Shown piece after piece: positions 1 through 6,076 of a stretch of DNA of 12,350 nt. The notes below the pieces were generated by a model. It was not told the DNA's origin. It searched no databases and saw only the letters and a program-made list of their open reading frames with translations. Position 1 is the first letter of the stretch. Each line of letters begins with the position of its first letter. The stretch is from Thermofilaceae archaeon (lineage in GTDB: Archaea; Thermoproteota; Thermoprotei; Thermofilales; Thermofilaceae). Location of the stretch: the NCBI GenBank assembly GCA_027017025.1, contig JALURH010000113.1, forward strand, positions 1 to 12,350. The letters are read 5' to 3'. Position numbers and translations under genes: made by a program.

Positions 1-71
1 CCCGCTTGGCAGCGAGACCTATCTCCCTAAACTGCGGGAGGTCCCGGGTTCAAGTCCCGGCCGGTCCACCA
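1..71 (+). tRNA. tRNA-Ala(GGC), 3' part, intron-containing
   Basis: The window opens inside the gene at the 5' strand of the anticodon stem; the acceptor 5' strand and D arm lie outside. Visible parts are anticodon stem CCCGC (1-5) pairing with GCGGG (34-38), variable loop 39-43, T stem CCGGG (44-48) pairing with CCCGG (56-60) around loop TTCAAGT, acceptor 3' strand CCGGTCC (61-67), discriminator A68 and an encoded CCA (69-71). Removing 12-32 gives the 7-nt anticodon loop TTGGCAT, so the anticodon is GGC (8-10). T65 falls at tRNA position 70, which fits the G3-U70 pair that identifies tRNA-Ala; G3 itself is not in the window. The gene converges on the dUTPase gene. Confidence 0.93.
12..32 (+). 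other. tRNA-Ala intron (21 nt, canonical 37/38 site)
   Basis: The anticodon stem strands are separated by 28 nt instead of 7, implying a 21-nt insertion. The pre-tRNA can form a bulge-helix-bulge: a 4-bp central helix of TTGG (6-9) with CTAA (27-30), including one G-U pair, flanked by two 3-nt bulges, C10-A11-G12 and A31-C32-T33. Cutting after the second base of each bulge, as archaeal splicing endonuclease does, removes 12-32. The intron body can fold as GAGA (14-17) with TCTC (22-25) over a CCTA loop. A C13/C26 mismatch next to the 5' bulge makes the motif slightly relaxed. Confidence 0.85.
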
Positions 72-113
72 TTCTCAATTTTCTTATGTGGAACAAGTAG
101 CTTAATTATCGAA

Positions 114-602
114 TTATACTATTTTCCCGCCATTGTATCTACCTTTATAGGGGGCGGTTCTACCCTCAACTTTCATGAAAATTATTTGGGCTATTCTAGC
201 TCCTCGCTCTATACCTATATCTAGCTTGCTTTCATTCTTGAGGCCAAAAACTAATGCACCTTTATAACCTGGATCTACTACTCCAGTCCTTAAGCTTATC
301 CCCATTCTGAATAGAGTTGTCCGGGGGAGGACTATGGCTGCGAGGTCAAGGGGCATATTTATTTCCTCTACTGTTTTAACTAAGAGATATTCCATAGGCT
401 TTACGCTCACTATATTATCCCTAATCTCTTTAATTTGGGGAAGTCTTCTCTCATTTACTCCCAAGAATGGCTCTCCAGATATCCTGTATATTGTATCAAC
501 TCTAAGGTCATAACCCGCTTGCTGTAGACACATAATATTAAAATTCTTGATTAATTTATCTCTCTGTACCCTTCTCAGGATTTCTTCTCTGCCTAAAATC
601 AC
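114..602 (-). CDS. dut: dCTP deaminase/dUTPase-family protein, probable dUTPase
   Basis: A 162-aa protein of the trimeric dCTP deaminase/dUTPase fold. As a dUTPase it would hydrolyse dUTP to dUMP and pyrophosphate in the cytoplasm, keeping uracil out of DNA and supplying dUMP for dTMP. Visible motifs are QAGYDLRV (28-35), a phosphate-loop equivalent R94-T95-T96 with R99, then TGVVDPGYKG (106-115) with D110 and Y113, and GARIAQIIF near 134-142. In dCTP deaminases a catalytic Glu follows the DPG motif (E138 in E. coli Dcd); the aligned residue here is G120, which argues against deamination. The TGVVD motif and a C-terminal PYKGRYNGG resemble archaeal dUTPases. The start is GTG; the overlapping ATG at 602-604 reads straight into a stop. 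Transcribed divergently from the ribokinase. Annotation pipelines may name it dCTP deaminase. Confidence 0.85.
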   Translation of the reverse strand: MILGREEILRRVQRDKLIKNFNIMCLQQAGYDLRVDTIYRISGEPFLGVNERRLPQIKEIRDNIVSVKPMEYLLVKTVEEINMPLDLAAIVLPRTTLFRMGISLRTGVVDPGYKGALVFGLKNESKLDIGIERGARIAQIIFMKVEGRTAPYKGRYNGGKIV

Positions 603-696
603 ATTTAGACAAATACGTTATCTACTAATATCCGTAATTCTTAGAGCTACTTTATTATAAGTAAATGTTTTACGGAGTTTTCTTATTTATTTATAT
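603..696. promoter_or_regulatory. Divergent promoter region between dUTPase and ribokinase genes
   Basis: This 94-bp gap separates two divergent starts. An AT-rich box, TTTATTATAA at 651-660, is near-palindromic at TTATAA and could act as a TATA box in either direction. For the plus strand it predicts a transcript start near 681 and a leader of about 15 nt without a ribosome binding site. A weaker minus-strand box, GGATATTAG around 624-632, would suit a leaderless dUTPase mRNA. A 7-bp inverted repeat, TCCGTAA (631-637) and TTACGGA (670-676), brackets the central box. TATA positions are inferred from spacing only. Confidence 0.45.
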
Positions 697-1641
697 ATGG
701 AAGATAAATCTCGTGGCTACGTTACAGTTATTGGCAGTATACATATGGATTTTACAGCCGTTATGGAAAAATTTCCTAGAATTGGTGAGACTGTTATAAG
801 CTACGATTTTAAGATGAGTCCAGGTGGTAAGGGTGCTAACCAAGCGGTTGCAGCCGCTAGACTTGGGGCAAAAACGTTTATGGTAGGTAAGGTTGGTGAT
901 GATTTTATTGGAAAGATACTGTTGGAGAATCTAGCTAAAAACAATGTATTAACAGACTATGTTTCTATAGACAATACGGTGTACACAGGCTTAGCCTTAA
1001 TATTTGTCGATAGGGAGGGTAGAAATATGATTGCAGTGGTGCCGGGTACTGATTGTCGAGTTTCAATAGATGATGTTGATAAAGCGAGGGATGCTCTGGG
1101 GAGATCTAAAGTTGTTCTTTTACAGCTTGAAATACCCACTGAAACTGTTCTATATGCAGCTAAGCAAGGTAAACGTTTTGGCTGTAAGGTTATTTTAAAT
1201 CCAGCCCCCTATACGGAGCTCCCAGAGGAGATCTTTAGATATATCGATGTTATAACGCCAAATATTATTGAAGCAGAATCATTAACAGGAGAAGAAATAA
1301 GGAATAATAATGACTGTATTAGAGCTGGGAGGAAACTGCTAAGAAAGGGTGTAAAAGCTGTGGTTATAACCTTAGGAGCGGAAGGAGCTATGATCATTAC
1401 TGAGGGTTACGAGAGACATGTAGGAACCTTTGCTGTAAATGTTGTTGATACAACAGGGGCTGGAGACGCGTTTAATGGTGCTCTGGCTGTTGCCTTAGCC
1501 GAAGGGAAAAGCTTGGAGGAAGCTGTTCTCTTTGGTAATGCTGCGGCCTCAATTAAGGTAACTAGGCTTGGTGCTCAAGAAGGGCTTCCCACTAGAGAAG
1601 AGGTAGAGAGGTTCCTGAAGAAAAGAGGTGTCAGGTTGTGA
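697..1641 (+). CDS. rbsK: Ribokinase (PfkB family)
   Basis: A 314-aa PfkB-family sugar kinase, the usual ribokinase length, expected to convert D-ribose and ATP to ribose-5-phosphate in the cytoplasm. The N-terminal signature GGKGANQAVAAARLGA (43-58), LNPAP (167-171), ITPN and LTG near 186-198, and the C-terminal signature DTTGAGDAFNGAL (251-263), with the anion hole and catalytic base D257, follow E. coli RbsK closely. The usual GSxNxD motif reads GSIHMD (13-18), with His replacing Asn but Asp kept. The ATG has no ribosome binding site, consistent with a first-in-operon gene on a short leader. Its stop overlaps the nucleoside hydrolase start by GTGA, so the ribose source is probably nucleosides. 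A nucleoside or ribose-1-phosphate kinase of the same family is a less likely alternative. Confidence 0.88.
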   Translation: MEDKSRGYVTVIGSIHMDFTAVMEKFPRIGETVISYDFKMSPGGKGANQAVAAARLGAKTFMVGKVGDDFIGKILLENLAKNNVLTDYVSIDNTVYTGLALIFVDREGRNMIAVVPGTDCRVSIDDVDKARDALGRSKVVLLQLEIPTETVLYAAKQGKRFGCKVILNPAPYTELPEEIFRYIDVITPNIIEAESLTGEEIRNNNDCIRAGRKLLRKGVKAVVITLGAEGAMIITEGYERHVGTFAVNVVDTTGAGDAFNGALAVALAEGKSLEEAVLFGNAAASIKVTRLGAQEGLPTREEVERFLKKRGVRL

Positions 1642-2588
1642 AGAGAATAATATTGGATGTTGACACAGGAATAGATGATGCTATGGCAATACTCCTAGCT
1701 ATTAATTCTCCCGAGTTAGAAATAGAGGCTATAACGACTGTAAGTGGCAACGTACATGTTAATAAGACTAGTGTGAACACATTGAAGGTACTCGAAATAG
1801 CCGGGGTAAATAATATTCCGGTAGCTAGGGGTATGTCCAAGCCTATATTAAGGGAATTGAAGACAGCTGAGTATGTCCATGGTAGAGATGGACTAGCTGA
1901 TCTTAACCTCCCTATGCCTAGACTCAAGCTTTATCCAAAGCATGGAGTTGACGTTATAATTGAGTGTGCTAAAGAAGCTCAGGGAGATATAACTCTTGTA
2001 ACAACAGGCCCCCTAACTAATGTAGCTATGGCAATCCTGAAAGAGCCGGAGATAGTTGACTGGGTAAAGGAAATGGTAGTTATGGGTGGGGCATATGGAT
2101 TAACACCCTATGGATACGGCAACGCCTCCCCTGTTGCTGAGTTTAACATATGGTGTGATCCTGAAGCTGCAAAAATAGTCTTTGAGTCAGAGATACCTAT
2201 AACTGCTGTTGGTCTAGATGTAACCATGGATCCCTCCGCAGCTCTAACCTTAGATCACCTTAAAGAGCTCTCATCTTCCAACAAACCTATTCCCAGATTC
2301 GTTGCCAAGCTAGGATACTTCTATACAGAGAGGCTTAAGGAGACGCGTGTATACCTTCACGATCCCCTTACCGTAGCTGTAGCTATTGATAAAAGTATCG
2401 TATCTACCTCTAAGCTTCCAGTAGCTGTAGAAATATGTGGTGAGTTAACTGTAGGGCAAACCATAATTGATAGGAGAAAATATCTATCAACCTTGGATAA
2501 CAGGAGGTGGAGTATTGTAGATATTTGCTCAAAAGTTGATGGTACAAAGTTCCTGAAAATGTTTATGGAGAGAATCGCTGGACCATAA
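1638..2588 (+). CDS. Inosine/uridine-preferring nucleoside hydrolase
   Basis: A 316-aa nucleoside N-ribohydrolase, which cleaves ribonucleosides to free base and ribose using a bound Ca2+. The DVDTGIDDA motif (7-15) supplies D9, D13 and D14; T123 in TTGPLTN and D242 complete the expected Ca2+ ligands. Ribose-binding and catalytic residues N162, E168, N170 and H241 align with the family set, and H81 in HGRDGL matches a base-pocket His known in pyrimidine-preferring members. Base preference (purine, pyrimidine or both) cannot be settled from sequence. The start is GTG, preceded by GAGGTG (1625-1630) at 7-nt spacing, and it overlaps the ribokinase stop by 4 nt. Product ribose is the substrate of the upstream kinase, forming a two-step salvage route beside the de novo pyrimidine operon. 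Confidence 0.92.
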   Translation: MKRIILDVDTGIDDAMAILLAINSPELEIEAITTVSGNVHVNKTSVNTLKVLEIAGVNNIPVARGMSKPILRELKTAEYVHGRDGLADLNLPMPRLKLYPKHGVDVIIECAKEAQGDITLVTTGPLTNVAMAILKEPEIVDWVKEMVVMGGAYGLTPYGYGNASPVAEFNIWCDPEAAKIVFESEIPITAVGLDVTMDPSAALTLDHLKELSSSNKPIPRFVAKLGYFYTERLKETRVYLHDPLTVAVAIDKSIVSTSKLPVAVEICGELTVGQTIIDRRKYLSTLDNRRWSIVDICSKVDGTKFLKMFMERIAGP

Positions 2589-2632
2589 TTCTACCGTTAG
2601 CAGAAGGAGAAACCTATTAAGTTCTTTAGAAG

Positions 2633-2675
2633 AAGAAAAAATAGATTTATAGCTATGTTCTACTTACCTCTATAA
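2633..2675 (+). promoter_or_regulatory. Promoter of the pyrFEBIKCD operon
   Basis: In the 94-bp gap before pyrF, an A/G-rich BRE-like stretch (about 2634-2645) runs into a TATA box, TTTATA, at 2646-2651. The usual archaeal spacing of about 26 bp from the box centre puts the transcript start near 2675, only about 8 nt before the TTG start of pyrF, so the first gene is nearly leaderless. A second box, CTATAA near 2670, is too close to the start to act for pyrF. No T-rich terminator is evident for the upstream nucleoside hydrolase gene. Confidence 0.55.
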
Positions 2676-2682
2676 GGGCATT

Positions 2683-3357
2683 TTGGGTATAGACAAGTTA
2701 CATAGACTTACTAATTCTAAGAGGAGTAGAATTATTTTGGCATTAGATTTTAATATACCTAGGACGGAGGATATTCTCAGCTTAGTTGAGAACAAGGTTG
2801 TGGGATTAAAGATAGGGTTACCCTTTATACTTAGTGAGGGGCTCTCATCGACAAAGAATCTCCTTGAGAAATGGAGTGAAAAATTCTACTTCATAGCTGA
2901 TTTCAAGCTTGCAGATATTCCAGAAATTATGGCTGAAGAACTTAAACTTATCTCAGATATAGGCTTTGATGCAGCTATAATCCACCTATTCCAGGGAGGG
3001 GTTAGTAGAGCACTTACTGGATTGAGACTCGACATTATTGGGATAGCTATGATGAGTCACCCAGAGTCGATAAGGTTTGAGCCTCTTTTCGACGACTTAA
3101 TAGCCGAAGCCGTTTTCAGCGGTGCTGTCGGTGTGGTAATTGGTGCCTCAAAAACCGGGTATATTAGAAGGACTAGAAAGATTGCTGGTAGGTCACTACT
3201 GATTTTCTCGCCTGGAATCGGGGTCCAGGGGGCACCCTATGGTTCGGCGATATCTGCTGGAGCTGACTATGAAATTATTGGGAGAAGCATAACCCTAAGT
3301 AGTAACCCAGGGGAAGAAGCCAGAAAAGCGGCAGAAGCCGGGTGGTCTAATGGATAG
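2683..3357 (+). CDS. pyrF: Orotidine 5'-phosphate decarboxylase
   Basis: A 224-aa TIM-barrel enzyme that decarboxylates OMP to UMP, the last de novo step. The active-site set is complete: D22 in LALD, K43 in GLKIG, and the charged array D73-K75-D78 in DFKLADIP. The phosphate-binding end is also present, with SPGIGVQG (176-183, including Q182) and GADYEIIGRSI (193-203, R201). Length suits the short archaeal form. The start is TTG at 2683; the next in-frame candidate is the TTG inside the ILALD strand, which is too late. No ribosome binding site is visible, in line with a nearly leaderless mRNA. First gene of the pyr operon, it overlaps pyrE by 8 nt (ATGGATAG). Confidence 0.95.
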   Translation: MGIDKLHRLTNSKRSRIILALDFNIPRTEDILSLVENKVVGLKIGLPFILSEGLSSTKNLLEKWSEKFYFIADFKLADIPEIMAEELKLISDIGFDAAIIHLFQGGVSRALTGLRLDIIGIAMMSHPESIRFEPLFDDLIAEAVFSGAVGVVIGASKTGYIRRTRKIAGRSLLIFSPGIGVQGAPYGSAISAGADYEIIGRSITLSSNPGEEARKAAEAGWSNG

Positions 3358-3877
3358 TGAGGTACGTGAGGCTCTACTTAAGGCAGGATGCATAACTTTC
3401 GGGAATTTTATCTTAAGTTCTGGAAGAAGAAGCAATATATATATTGACATCCGCAGACTATATTCCTTTCCCAGATACCTTCAAGTAGTTGTTGACGCGA
3501 TAGTCGGGCTTCTAGAAAGGCTTAATCCTGGAGGTATCTGTGGAGTACCTACAGGAGGTCTACCTTTATCATCTATCGTCGCTTACAGGATGGCTTTACC
3601 CTTGATTTTCGTCAGGAAACGGGAGAAAAATTATGGTACTCGAAAATTGGTTGAGGGCACTATCAGGAGTGGAGCAAAGTATGTCGTAGTTGATGATGTT
3701 GCTACAACTGGATCCTCTATTGCAAGAGCTATAGAATCCATCAGGGAATTGGGTGGAATCGTTGGGGATGCTGTAGTTGTCGTGGATCGGGAGGAAGGGG
3801 CTCGAGAATTTTTAGAAAAGATGGGTGTTAAGCTTCATTCATTACTTAAACTTCGGGAATTAGTAGAAGGGGGTTAA
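3350..3877 (+). CDS. pyrE: Orotate phosphoribosyltransferase
   Basis: A 175-aa type I phosphoribosyltransferase that joins orotate and PRPP to give OMP for PyrF. The PRPP-binding motif VVVDDVATTGSS spans 112-123 with the acidic pair D115-D116. The flexible-loop region VRKREKNYGT (88-97) carries the Arg/Lys residues expected in OPRTases, and VPTGG (66-70) forms the pyrophosphate loop. Length is short, as in archaeal forms that lack extra termini. The ATG is preceded by GGTG (3341-3344) at 5-nt spacing and overlaps the end of pyrF by 8 nt. It stops 1 nt before the pyrB start, so translation is probably coupled on both sides. Confidence 0.95.
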   Translation: MDSEVREALLKAGCITFGNFILSSGRRSNIYIDIRRLYSFPRYLQVVVDAIVGLLERLNPGGICGVPTGGLPLSSIVAYRMALPLIFVRKREKNYGTRKLVEGTIRSGAKYVVVDDVATTGSSIARAIESIRELGGIVGDAVVVVDREEGAREFLEKMGVKLHSLLKLRELVEGG

Positions 3878-3878
3878 T

Positions 3879-4802
3879 GTGTGGAGGGGGAAAGACGTTT
3901 TATCCATAACTGAATTTAGTAAACAAGACTTAAGGGTTCTATTCGATGAAGCAGAAAGATACTTAAGGATTATAGAGGAGGGAGAGATAACAGAGGATCT
4001 TAAGGGTAGGATACTCGCAACAGCTTTTTTCGAGCCTAGTACAAGAACTAAATTAAGTTTTCAAAGCGCTATGTTGAGACTTGGTGGGAAAGTTATAGAT
4101 CTACCTCCAGCCATGGCCTCCTCCATAGCTAAAGGCGAAAACCTAGCTGATACCATAAGGATGCTTGACGCATATGCTGACATAATAGTTATAAGACATA
4201 AAGTTGAAGGAGCAGCGCGTTTTGCAGCAAAGATATCTAATTCTCCAATAATAAATGGTGGCGATGGTACTAGAGATCATCCAACGCAAGCAATGATAGA
4301 TCTATTTACCATAAAAAGAGAACTTAGGAAAATAGAGAATCTCAGCGTAGGTGTACTTGGGGACTTAAAGTATGGTAGAGCTGCAAGAAGCTTTATATTG
4401 GGTATAGCAAAGTATAACCCTCAATTATACCTAATATCGCCAGAGATACTTAAGGTGCGGGAAGATGTTATTGATCTACTAGAGGAGATGAATATCAAGT
4501 ATGAAGAAGTAACTGATCTAAAAGAGGTTTTATCAGAATTGGATGTACTCTATGTAACTAGAATTCAGAGGGAGCGTTTTCCCGATCCAATGGAGTATGA
4601 AAGAGTGAAAGGAAGCTATAAAATTGATGAAAAAACTCTATCTGGAGCTAAAGACAATTTGATAATACTTCATCCTCTGCCACGTGTAGATGAATTAGAT
4701 TTCTCCATCGATAAAACATCTCATGCTAGATACTTTCAGCAAGCAGCATATGGTGTACCAGTAAGGATGGCTATCCTTAAGCTAGTTCTATCCGGTGAGT
4801 AA
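3879..4802 (+). CDS. pyrB: Aspartate carbamoyltransferase catalytic subunit
   Basis: A 307-aa ATCase catalytic chain, which condenses carbamoyl phosphate and aspartate, the committed step. Motifs and numbering nearly match the E. coli enzyme: FFEPSTRT (50-57; S54, T55, R56, T57), SSIAKGE (81-87; S82, K85), R106, HPTQAMID (134-141; H134, Q137), YGRAARS (165-171; R168), R228, Q231 and HPLPRVDE (265-272). The segment ARYFQQAAYGVPVRMA (283-298) is the conserved C-terminal helix. The start is GTG at 3879; the ATG two bases upstream is in another frame and soon hits a stop. A G-rich stretch (3869-3874) may serve as a weak ribosome binding site. The regulatory chain follows immediately, so an allosteric PyrB6-PyrI6-type holoenzyme is expected. 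Confidence 0.97.
   Translation: MWRGKDVLSITEFSKQDLRVLFDEAERYLRIIEEGEITEDLKGRILATAFFEPSTRTKLSFQSAMLRLGGKVIDLPPAMASSIAKGENLADTIRMLDAYADIIVIRHKVEGAARFAAKISNSPIINGGDGTRDHPTQAMIDLFTIKRELRKIENLSVGVLGDLKYGRAARSFILGIAKYNPQLYLISPEILKVREDVIDLLEEMNIKYEEVTDLKEVLSELDVLYVTRIQRERFPDPMEYERVKGSYKIDEKTLSGAKDNLIILHPLPRVDELDFSIDKTSHARYFQQAAYGVPVRMAILKLVLSGE
4794..4798 (+). promoter_or_regulatory. Ribosome binding site deciding the pyrI start
   Basis: GGTGA pairs with the 3' end of archaeal 16S rRNA and sits 5 nt before the ATG at 4804. The alternative in-frame GTG at 4795 lies inside this element and has no site of its own. GGTG at 5-7 nt spacing recurs before pyrE, pyrK, pyrD, the nucleoside hydrolase (GAGGTG) and the 102-aa gene, which supports the ATG as the real start. 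Confidence 0.6.
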
Positions 4803-4803
4803 A

Positions 4804-5280
4804 ATGGGGGAAAGACTTATTGTGAGTAAAATAAGAGACGGCACAGTAATAGATCATATAAAGGCTGGTAGGGCTCTGGAGGTGCTTAAGATCCTAGGGA
4901 TTAGTGGAAAGGAGGGAAATATAGTAGCCGTGGTAATGAACGTTTCAAGTAAGAAACTAGGGAGAAAGGATATAGTTAAAGTTGAGGGTGTTGAATTGGG
5001 AAAGGAGCAGGTGGATTTGATAGCGTTAATAGCGCCAGATGCCACAATCAATATTATTAGAGACTACGATGTAGCCGAGAAATATAGGGTAAAGGTTCCT
5101 GAGAAGATTTCCGGATTACTAAGGTGTGTGAATCCTAATTGTATAACTAATCAGCCAAGAGAACCTATCGAAACTTCTTTTAGAGTTGTAAACGTAAGTC
5201 CTCTGAAGTTGAAATGCGAGTATTGTGGGGTAGTAATAACTGAGGAATTATTGGAGAAATTGGTGGAGGAGATTGCATAG
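4804..5280 (+). CDS. pyrI: Aspartate carbamoyltransferase regulatory subunit
   Basis: A 158-aa regulatory chain that binds effector nucleotides and holds catalytic trimers together. The N-terminal allosteric domain has RDGTVIDHI (11-19) and LGRKDIVKVEG (52-62), both as in E. coli PyrI. The C-terminal zinc domain has four Cys arranged Cx4C (C108, C113) and Cx2C (C138, C141). Residues equivalent to the effector-site Asp and Lys are kept, so feedback control by nucleotides is plausible but not shown. The start chosen is ATG, 1 nt after the pyrB stop; a GTG at 4795 would add three residues. The end overlaps pyrK by 8 nt (TTGCATAG). Confidence 0.95.
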   Translation: MGERLIVSKIRDGTVIDHIKAGRALEVLKILGISGKEGNIVAVVMNVSSKKLGRKDIVKVEGVELGKEQVDLIALIAPDATINIIRDYDVAEKYRVKVPEKISGLLRCVNPNCITNQPREPIETSFRVVNVSPLKLKCEYCGVVITEELLEKLVEEIA

Positions 5281-6076
5281 ATTATCGGTAGTGACTAGAG
5301 TCGAAAACCTTGCTGAGGGGATAAAGAGCTATTGGCTGGCATTAGATAGTGACTTAAATGCCGAGCCAGGACAGTTTATAATGGTCTGGATTCCAGGAGT
5401 AGGAGAAATACCTATAGCAGTAGCCTATGAAGAGAATAAGAAATTAAGATTAGTTATAGCTAGACGTGGAAAGACTTCTAACTATATACATGAGAACTTA
5501 GTGAAGGGAGATAGGGTATTTATTAGAGGGCCCTATGGCAATGGATATATCTACAGTAATGTGAGAAGAGCACTATTGGTGGGAGGAGGATACGGTGCAT
5601 CTAGCCTCCTCTTCCTAGCATCTAAGCTTGTTAATAGAGGAGGAAAGGCTACTGTGATACTCGGTTTCAGGAATAAAAGCAAGGTTATATTAGTAAAGGA
5701 TTTCACCGAAATAGGAGCGGATGTGATAGTGTGTACTGATGATGGTAGTTATGGGATAAAGGGGTTAGCGAGTGAGGTGGCTGAGGAAATTATGGATGAT
5801 TTTGACGCCGTATATACGTGTGGCCCTGAGATTATGATGACTAAAGTAGTTCATTACGCTCTTTCTAAAGGCAGATCTGTACAAGCTTCTCTGGAGAGAA
5901 TCATAAAGTGTGCTAGTGGAGTATGTGGATCATGTGTATTAGAGCCTCAAGGTCTCTTGGTGTGTAGAGACGGCCCAGTATTTGATGGGGAGATTTTAAT
6001 AAAGACAGAGGATTTCGGGAGATACTGGCTAGATAAAACGGGGAGACGTATTGACATTAGTAGACTTAAAAATTAA
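5273..6076 (+). CDS. pyrK: Dihydroorotate dehydrogenase electron-transfer subunit
   Basis: A 267-aa iron-sulfur flavoprotein of the ferredoxin-reductase family, partner of class 1B PyrD, passing electrons from dihydroorotate to NAD+ or another acceptor. The FAD domain covers about 1-98 with RGPYGNGY (85-92). The NAD domain follows, with LVGGGYGASSLL (102-113) and TCGPEIMM (182-189). The [2Fe-2S] cysteines are C213, C218, C221 and C231 (Cx4Cx2Cx9C). The flavin motif, usually [R/K]PxS, appears as IPIA (46-49) after E45, lacking both the basic residue and the Ser. The start is TTG with GGTGG (5262-5266) at 6-nt spacing, overlapping pyrI by 8 nt; the 3' end overlaps pyrC by 26 nt. PyrC sits between PyrK and PyrD. 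Confidence 0.92.
   Translation: MHRLSVVTRVENLAEGIKSYWLALDSDLNAEPGQFIMVWIPGVGEIPIAVAYEENKKLRLVIARRGKTSNYIHENLVKGDRVFIRGPYGNGYIYSNVRRALLVGGGYGASSLLFLASKLVNRGGKATVILGFRNKSKVILVKDFTEIGADVIVCTDDGSYGIKGLASEVAEEIMDDFDAVYTCGPEIMMTKVVHYALSKGRSVQASLERIIKCASGVCGSCVLEPQGLLVCRDGPVFDGEILIKTEDFGRYWLDKTGRRIDISRLKN

Noticed and set aside
72..113. A TTTT run just after the tRNA (79-82) as a defined terminator.
   Set aside because: The run is short and such tracts are common in this AT-rich sequence; it may help termination but cannot be asserted.
2621..2630. TTCTTTAGA and following A as a small hairpin between nucleoside hydrolase and pyrF.
   Set aside because: Arms are only 4 bp with a 2-nt loop and no T-run follows, so it is neither a stable hairpin nor a terminator.
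3691..3696. TGATGA resembling a C box of a C/D guide RNA.
   Set aside because: It lies in the conserved PRPP-binding motif of pyrE (VVDDVATTG) and no matching D box or terminal stem was found.
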